A stretch of 37,568 nucleotides of DNA from an uncultured Chitinophagales bacterium (GTDB lineage: Bacteria; Bacteroidota; Bacteroidia; Chitinophagales; JAHDHT01). The position numbers and the translations under genes were made by a program. Shown one piece after another: positions 33,103 through 37,568 of this stretch. The number at the start of each line of letters is the position of its first letter. Position 1 is the first letter of the stretch. The notes beneath the pieces were generated by a model. That model was given only the letters and a program-made list of their open reading frames with translations, was not told the origin of the DNA and did no database searches. The DNA is taken from NCBI GenBank assembly GCA_938023075.1, contig CALHDG010000083.1, positions 1 to 37,568 of the forward strand, in the 5' to 3' direction.

Positions 33103-36100
33103 TTATTGGCAGCCCTCAATGTCAGCTTCAAATTCTGCACCTTGCATCACTTCAAAATCATTAATTAATTCGATATAGTTTCCCGCTCTAAAATCAACTT
33201 GCTCATTATTATTAACCATTCCGTTAGATTGTATAAATTCTTCCACCTGAAAAACTTCAGTATTTAATATCGGAAAATTTTGTTGAACCAGCGAAACAGG
33301 ACAACTGTTTTCAACTTTAATATTATTAACAATAGTTTGGCAATTATTGGCATCTAACACACTCACCCAATAGGTACCTGTAATTAATCCATTAATATCT
33401 TCTGTATTAGCCGCAGTAGACCAATAATAACTATATGGCGGCCTTCCTCCCGTTATCATTAAATCAATAGAGCCATCATTTGAATTGTTTGAGCTAGCAT
33501 TACTAATGTTAGAATTAACAGTTACCGCCGTTGCCGCATTCACCATATAGCTTTCTTGAGAAACACAACCTTGGCTATCTGTAATTTCTAATCGATAAGT
33601 ACCACCTGCCAAATTATTGATGGTTGTACTCGTTGACCCGGTTGACCATAAAATAGTATAAGGTGCTGTTCCATTTTGTATATTTGTAATTTTTAGCAAG
33701 CCATCATTATCGCCAAAACAACTTTCGTGTTCAAGACTAACATCAACATTCAAAGTATTACATATTAAAGATTGAATTACAATTGAATTACTTGACAAAC
33801 AACCTACGTTATCCAATACATCAACCGTATAAGAACCAGGTGCCAAATTTGTAATTGATGAGCTTGTTGCACCATTAGACCAGTTAAAAGTATAAGGCGA
33901 AGTTCCACCAGTTACATTTACAGTGGCTGTGCCATCACCAGCTTGATAATAAGCCTCATCGGTTTTGGCTGTAGCTACAGCTAATGTACTGCAATCTACT
34001 GCATTAATAACAATGTTTTCTGTAATACTGCAAGAATTCCCATCAACTATATTTAAGGTATAGTTACCAGGTGCCAAGTTACTGATTGATGCAGTGCTAG
34101 CATTATTAGACCAATTATAACTATAAGGTGCCGTTCCTCCACTTAAATTTACAGTAATAGCCCCATCGTTAATTTGAAAATAACTTTGGTTGATTGATGA
34201 AACGGTAGTTGACAATGTAGCCGGCTCCGTAACCGTGTAACTTTGGTTGTAAACACAGCCATAAGTATCCGTTAGTGTAAGATGATAAACTCCGGCACTC
34301 AAACTATTTATAGTATTACCCGTAGCTCCGTTCGACCAGCTATAACTATAAGGTGCATTACCTCCAGTAGCATTGCCAGAAATAAAACCATCATTAGAGT
34401 TATTACATGATAGATCAACAACAATTGGATTAAAAGCTAATGAGCCATCGCAAAATGCATTTTCAGCTTTTGGAGTTGCATAAATTATTTGTGATGACCA
34501 GTTTGTTGAATTGGCATTATCTGAGTTCGCTTTAATTAATGCCAATGAATACTTTCCATTATCCGGTATGGTATCCCAAGGTAAATTATCGTCATATCTT
34601 AGGGTATCGATAAGATTATCCATCGGATCGAGTAACCATATATTTTCTCCACTATTGTCTAATTTTCCAGCATAAGTTGCATCTGGAGCAAAACCATATT
34701 TTTGCTGAAACCAATAGGCATCTTCTGCAATTACTATAAAACCTGCAGGTGGTACAATTATATTTTCTTCAAACTTTATGGTAATGCCTTTATTAAACTT
34801 TACATCCTCTAAATACACATCTTGATTGCCGGTATTTTTTAATTCAACAAATTCAAAGTTTCTACCAGAAACGGTATCCATCGCATTAATAGCTGGATTG
34901 TAAAAAATACTATCATCTGGGTTATAGTGAATTTCATTAATAACTAAACCTGTGTAGTTTTGACCCACATAAAATTTACGAGGACACATGGCAGACCAAT
35001 TGCTGTTTTGCTTAACTCTGGCTTTCACAACATGAACTCCATTTGGCAAATTAATACTTCCACTGTATGTTTGAGCAGTTGAGGAAATAGCTCCATCACT
35101 GGCTCGTGGATCATTTCGATTAATAGTATAGTGTATTAAGCCTACTCCATTTGGGTTATTTAAAGAGATAGAAGCTCCGTTGGCTAACACCCCACCATAT
35201 TGATTAAAGCTAACTGCAGAAAGATTTGGGTATAAACCATCTACTTTATAGTTGTTAATAGTTTCAGCTGTTCTTTGAGGAAGATAGCTGTTCACAATTC
35301 TGTTTTTGGCATTCACCAAACCAGTATAAGCAGAACTATTTGCCCATCTGCCAGCTTCAGCAATCATGGCAATGTTCGAAGCATCATAGTTTTTCATGTA
35401 GGTTGAGCTTACTTGACTGGGTGTTAAAGCACCGTTATTAAAACAATGGCATTCCATATGATCGGCAGTTTGCATAACAAAATTGGCGTTGCTAAGCAAA
35501 GCGGTATAAATAGTATCGAATGGATAAGAGCCTGTGCTGTCATTTTTAAACCAATTTCTTTCCCAGTAATAGTCAAAGGCCGGTTCGGTATCCCAAATCC
35601 AAAACTTAAAACCATTATTGGTTAACCGGTTGTTGGTTGCAAAAGAGTTTTTGGCAGATGGATGATTATCTGAATGTGGAGCGTAGTTAGATACTAATAT
35701 GTAATCGATAAAGTTATCAATGTCAATATAATTTTGGATGGTTTGATAATTGCTGCTGTTGGCAAGATTGTTGGTCGCAGCAAAGTTCACTAAAGTATTC
35801 CAGTCGCCTTCGTTTCCATCTAAAGCTCTTTTTGTTTTAATCACATCATAATCTTCTTTTTTTCCGCCAAAATATTTTTCAGCCCAACCGTCTATTGGTC
35901 TTTCCGTAACATTATAAACTCCCCAGTAAATACCGTTAAAGTATACATGCATAAAATTGCCTGCTACACCCACCTTGTTGTCCGACATATTAATCTGTAA
36001 ATCACGAACAACCTGATCGGCTATATCATTGCTTTCGCCAGTATGTAAAGAGTTACCTTCATTATTGAGACAACCTGCATGACCAGCTCGTAAAGCCAAT

Positions 36101-36786
36101 TGATCAAATTCATTTACAACATTATCATCAAATAAGGGGAAAGATAATTTCTCATCCCCATAAATAGATTTAAAAGAAAGGCGAAAATTACGTTTGTGGC
36201 TATTGAAACTGGAGCCACCAAAACGTTCTATACCGCAATCTTCTTGTTTGTGTTTGCCAGTAGAAGGAATAATAAACTCAGCTGAAGCAGGCATTTCTAA
36301 GGTGTCATTATATACACCAGCAAAATCATTCAAATTTATAGCAATAGAGATGGTGCCGATTTGCAACAACGCATCATTTAACTGATTTGCATAAGTGCTG
36401 TTATTTACAATCGAACCGTCAAAAGCAAATCCAGTATCTGGGAAACCCGCTTTAGTATCAGGTTGAAAAGGTACCTCTTCATAAAATATATAACTATGTG
36501 TTCTTACATTAGATTGATCAATGTTATTGTAAGCAAAAACACGTAAAACCGTGGTGTTATTCATGTAAATACCGCCATTGTAAACATTGCCATTGTTAAC
36601 ATTCGGTATCGAACCATCGGTAGTATACCTTATGGTGGTGTTAGGCTGGTCTGCACTAATAAGTAAAGTAAAAGGAGCATTATATAAGCCTCTTTTTTTA
36701 CTAAAATCTAAATCAATCTTAGCAAAACTTGCTATACAACACAAATTTAATAGAATAATTGGAAAATAATTTATAACATTCTTCAT
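33103..36786 (-). CDS. CotH-kinase/lamin-tail protein with SprB-type repeats
   Basis: A 1227-residue secreted protein. After a signal peptide (FPIILLNLCCIASFA) comes a chitobiase-type C-terminal-like domain (residues about 28-105, YTTDGSIPNVNNG). A CotH-kinase domain follows (about 140-490: ERFGGSSFNSHKRNFRLSF; VYFNGIYWGVYNVTE; FKFWIWDTEPAFDYYW with the metal-binding Asp/Glu). Next are a second chitobiase-type segment, a lamin-tail domain (about 650-770, LVINEIHYNPDDS; FEFVELKNTG) and about five SprB-like repeats (GGTAPYSYNWSN; LAPGNYTL). It ends in the module VDFRAGNYIELINDFEVMQG with terminal GCQ, matching the GCX C-terminal pattern instead of a T9SS type A domain. CotH proteins phosphorylate spore-coat proteins in Bacillus; the target here is unknown. 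Confidence 0.88.
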   Translation of the reverse strand: MKNVINYFPIILLNLCCIASFAKIDLDFSKKRGLYNAPFTLLISADQPNTTIRYTTDGSIPNVNNGNVYNGGIYMNNTTVLRVFAYNNIDQSNVRTHSYIFYEEVPFQPDTKAGFPDTGFAFDGSIVNNSTYANQLNDALLQIGTISIAINLNDFAGVYNDTLEMPASAEFIIPSTGKHKQEDCGIERFGGSSFNSHKRNFRLSFKSIYGDEKLSFPLFDDNVVNEFDQLALRAGHAGCLNNEGNSLHTGESNDIADQVVRDLQINMSDNKVGVAGNFMHVYFNGIYWGVYNVTERPIDGWAEKYFGGKKEDYDVIKTKRALDGNEGDWNTLVNFAATNNLANSSNYQTIQNYIDIDNFIDYILVSNYAPHSDNHPSAKNSFATNNRLTNNGFKFWIWDTEPAFDYYWERNWFKNDSTGSYPFDTIYTALLSNANFVMQTADHMECHCFNNGALTPSQVSSTYMKNYDASNIAMIAEAGRWANSSAYTGLVNAKNRIVNSYLPQRTAETINNYKVDGLYPNLSAVSFNQYGGVLANGASISLNNPNGVGLIHYTINRNDPRASDGAISSTAQTYSGSINLPNGVHVVKARVKQNSNWSAMCPRKFYVGQNYTGLVINEIHYNPDDSIFYNPAINAMDTVSGRNFEFVELKNTGNQDVYLEDVKFNKGITIKFEENIIVPPAGFIVIAEDAYWFQQKYGFAPDATYAGKLDNSGENIWLLDPMDNLIDTLRYDDNLPWDTIPDNGKYSLALIKANSDNANSTNWSSQIIYATPKAENAFCDGSLAFNPIVVDLSCNNSNDGFISGNATGGNAPYSYSWSNGATGNTINSLSAGVYHLTLTDTYGCVYNQSYTVTEPATLSTTVSSINQSYFQINDGAITVNLSGGTAPYSYNWSNNASTASISNLAPGNYTLNIVDGNSCSITENIVINAVDCSTLAVATAKTDEAYYQAGDGTATVNVTGGTSPYTFNWSNGATSSSITNLAPGSYTVDVLDNVGCLSSNSIVIQSLICNTLNVDVSLEHESCFGDNDGLLKITNIQNGTAPYTILWSTGSTSTTINNLAGGTYRLEITDSQGCVSQESYMVNAATAVTVNSNISNASSNNSNDGSIDLMITGGRPPYSYYWSTAANTEDINGLITGTYWVSVLDANNCQTIVNNIKVENSCPVSLVQQNFPILNTEVFQVEEFIQSNGMVNNNEQVDFRAGNYIELINDFEVMQGAEFEADIEGCQ

Positions 36787-37146
36787 AGGTTACTTTTTTT
36801 CATTTGAAAGCATAAATAGTTTATCAAAATTAATGCCTGATTTTTACAGTAAAATAAAATAAGGTTGTATATTTTCAATTTAGGTAAGAAGTTTACGCAA
36901 ACTTTGGCTATATGCACACAGCTAATAGTAGCTCTTAAAGAATTCTGAATATTTCTTTAAAAAAATAGCCGGTTAGTAAAGTTCAATCAACTTTATTAGT
37001 AACTGTTACTTAACTAAGCAAAATTGAGAGCTTGCAGGTGTTTTTTGGTCTGCTATATATTTGTTCTTTATTTTGTTCGTTTAAAAAATGTGTATCTTTA
37101 TATCACGTATATCATGCTAAATTAGCATAAGCCTAAAAAATAGTAT
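36787..37146. other. divergent promoter region
   Basis: This 360-bp gap separates the CotH gene (minus) from the alpha-2-macroglobulin gene (plus). For the plus side, TTTG (37072-37075) and TATCTTTA (37093-37100) lie 17 bp apart. For the minus side a TAATTTTG lies at 36825-36832. Nothing else is recognised. Confidence 0.5.
37072..37100 (+). promoter_or_regulatory. candidate promoter of the alpha-2-macroglobulin gene
   Basis: TTTG at 37072-37075 and TATCTTTA at 37093-37100 are 17 bp apart, within the usual range for Bacteroidota -33/-7 pairs. The -7 differs from TAnnTTTG in one base. The start codon follows 46 bp later. Confidence 0.45.
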
Positions 37147-37568
37147 ATGAAATATAAATTAAAATGCAAGCACTTAACTCAACAAAAGTTTGTTGTGAAG
37201 TATAATCTAGCTCCACTCTCTATTATATTAATAGCCTTGGTAGCGTTGTTTGCTTGTTCTACTCCTGGAAAGACTCCTCAAATATCAAAAATACCCCAAA
37301 CACTCAACAATTCTAAACCTAATAATACTGTGGTGATTGACAACAACAAATACAAAAAACAATGGCAAAAGGTAGATTCGTTAGAGAAAAAACAACTCCC
37401 CAAATCTGCCGCCGAAATAGTAAACGAAATTTATGCCCAAGCGAAAGAAGATAACAATGCACCGCAACGGGTAAAGGCATTAATTCATCAATTAAAATAT
37501 ATAACAATATTAGAAGAAGTAGAGCAGCCCGTTTTAATGCAACGCTTAGAAGATGAAATTGCTGCCAA
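37147..37568 (+). CDS. alpha-2-macroglobulin family lipoprotein, 5' part
   Basis: The frame opens at the ATG of 37147 and runs off the window end after 140 codons with no stop. A lipoprotein signal (IILIALVALFACS, Cys after LFA) is followed by a segment typical of the N-terminus of large bacterial alpha-2-macroglobulins in Bacteroidota (WQKVDSLEKKQLPKSAAEIV; APQRVKALIHQLKYIT). Such lipoproteins of about 1800-2000 residues trap proteases in the periplasm or at the outer membrane, and the full gene must continue beyond the window. Identification rests on this short segment only, so it is fairly but not fully sure. Confidence 0.7.
   Translation, partial: MKYKLKCKHLTQQKFVVKYNLAPLSIILIALVALFACSTPGKTPQISKIPQTLNNSKPNNTVVIDNNKYKKQWQKVDSLEKKQLPKSAAEIVNEIYAQAKEDNNAPQRVKALIHQLKYITILEEVEQPVLMQRLEDEIAA

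Overview
The window looks like a chromosomal piece of a low-GC member of the Bacteroidota, probably from the Saprospiria/Chitinophagia/Sphingobacteriia side of the phylum. Evidence from sequence: three proteins end in type IX secretion (T9SS) type A sorting domains; there are Bacteroidota-style -7 elements (TAnnTTTG) before several genes; there are SprB/PKD-like repeat proteins, a CotH/lamin-tail protein, a TonB C-terminal/MORN lipoprotein and the start of an alpha-2-macroglobulin lipoprotein. Genus-level placement is not possible from this sequence alone.

Layout. 1-2044: a small defence/addiction-type island with a ParE/ParD-like pair (minus), an antitoxin plus truncated PIN toxin (plus) and a Uma2-family nuclease-like protein. 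2095-5610: a TonB-domain lipoprotein, an unknown 87-aa protein next to an outer-membrane protein, and a small secreted protein. 5794-13393: envelope functions (glucosaminidase with LysM, a large six-unit T9SS protein, a broken beta-barrel gene, a Tat-exported glycosylasparaginase, an outer-membrane phospholipase A). 13822-19617: a 1931-aa T9SS adhesin built from a duplicated N-terminal domain and about 18 Ig/PKD-like repeats, twelve of them in strict 210-bp register. 19999-22966: alkane monooxygenase (AlkB), an SDR oxidoreductase overlapping a GNAT acetyltransferase, and a DUF721/DciA-like protein. 23085-27441: leucine-rich-repeat secreted protein, orphan TRAP solute-binding lipoprotein, DUF1761 membrane protein, and a decayed golvesin-domain gene. 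27939-32791: T9SS metalloprotease, Omp85-type protein, small HTH protein. 33103-37568: 1227-aa CotH/lamin-tail/SprB-repeat protein and the 5' end of an alpha-2-macroglobulin gene.

How it works together. Most genes encode cell-surface or exported proteins: adhesion, peptidoglycan and glycoprotein turnover, outer-membrane assembly and lipid handling. There is no single pathway operon; genes are mostly solitary with their own promoters. Two likely two-gene units are 21336-22543 (4-bp overlap) and 3633-4805 (6-bp gap).

The most unusual layer is intergenic. The gaps hold several different palindromic or repeated elements. The best is a family of three copies (5128-5213 minus, 19719-19823 plus, 27492-27592 plus). 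All three lie just downstream of a gene, in that gene's sense orientation. Their predicted two-stem fold is preserved by compensating base changes, which suggests a selected RNA or single-stranded DNA structure. Three genes are visibly broken (PIN toxin, beta-barrel gene, golvesin-domain gene), so the region also shows active decay. No rRNA, tRNA, CRISPR array, transposase or prophage gene was recognised.
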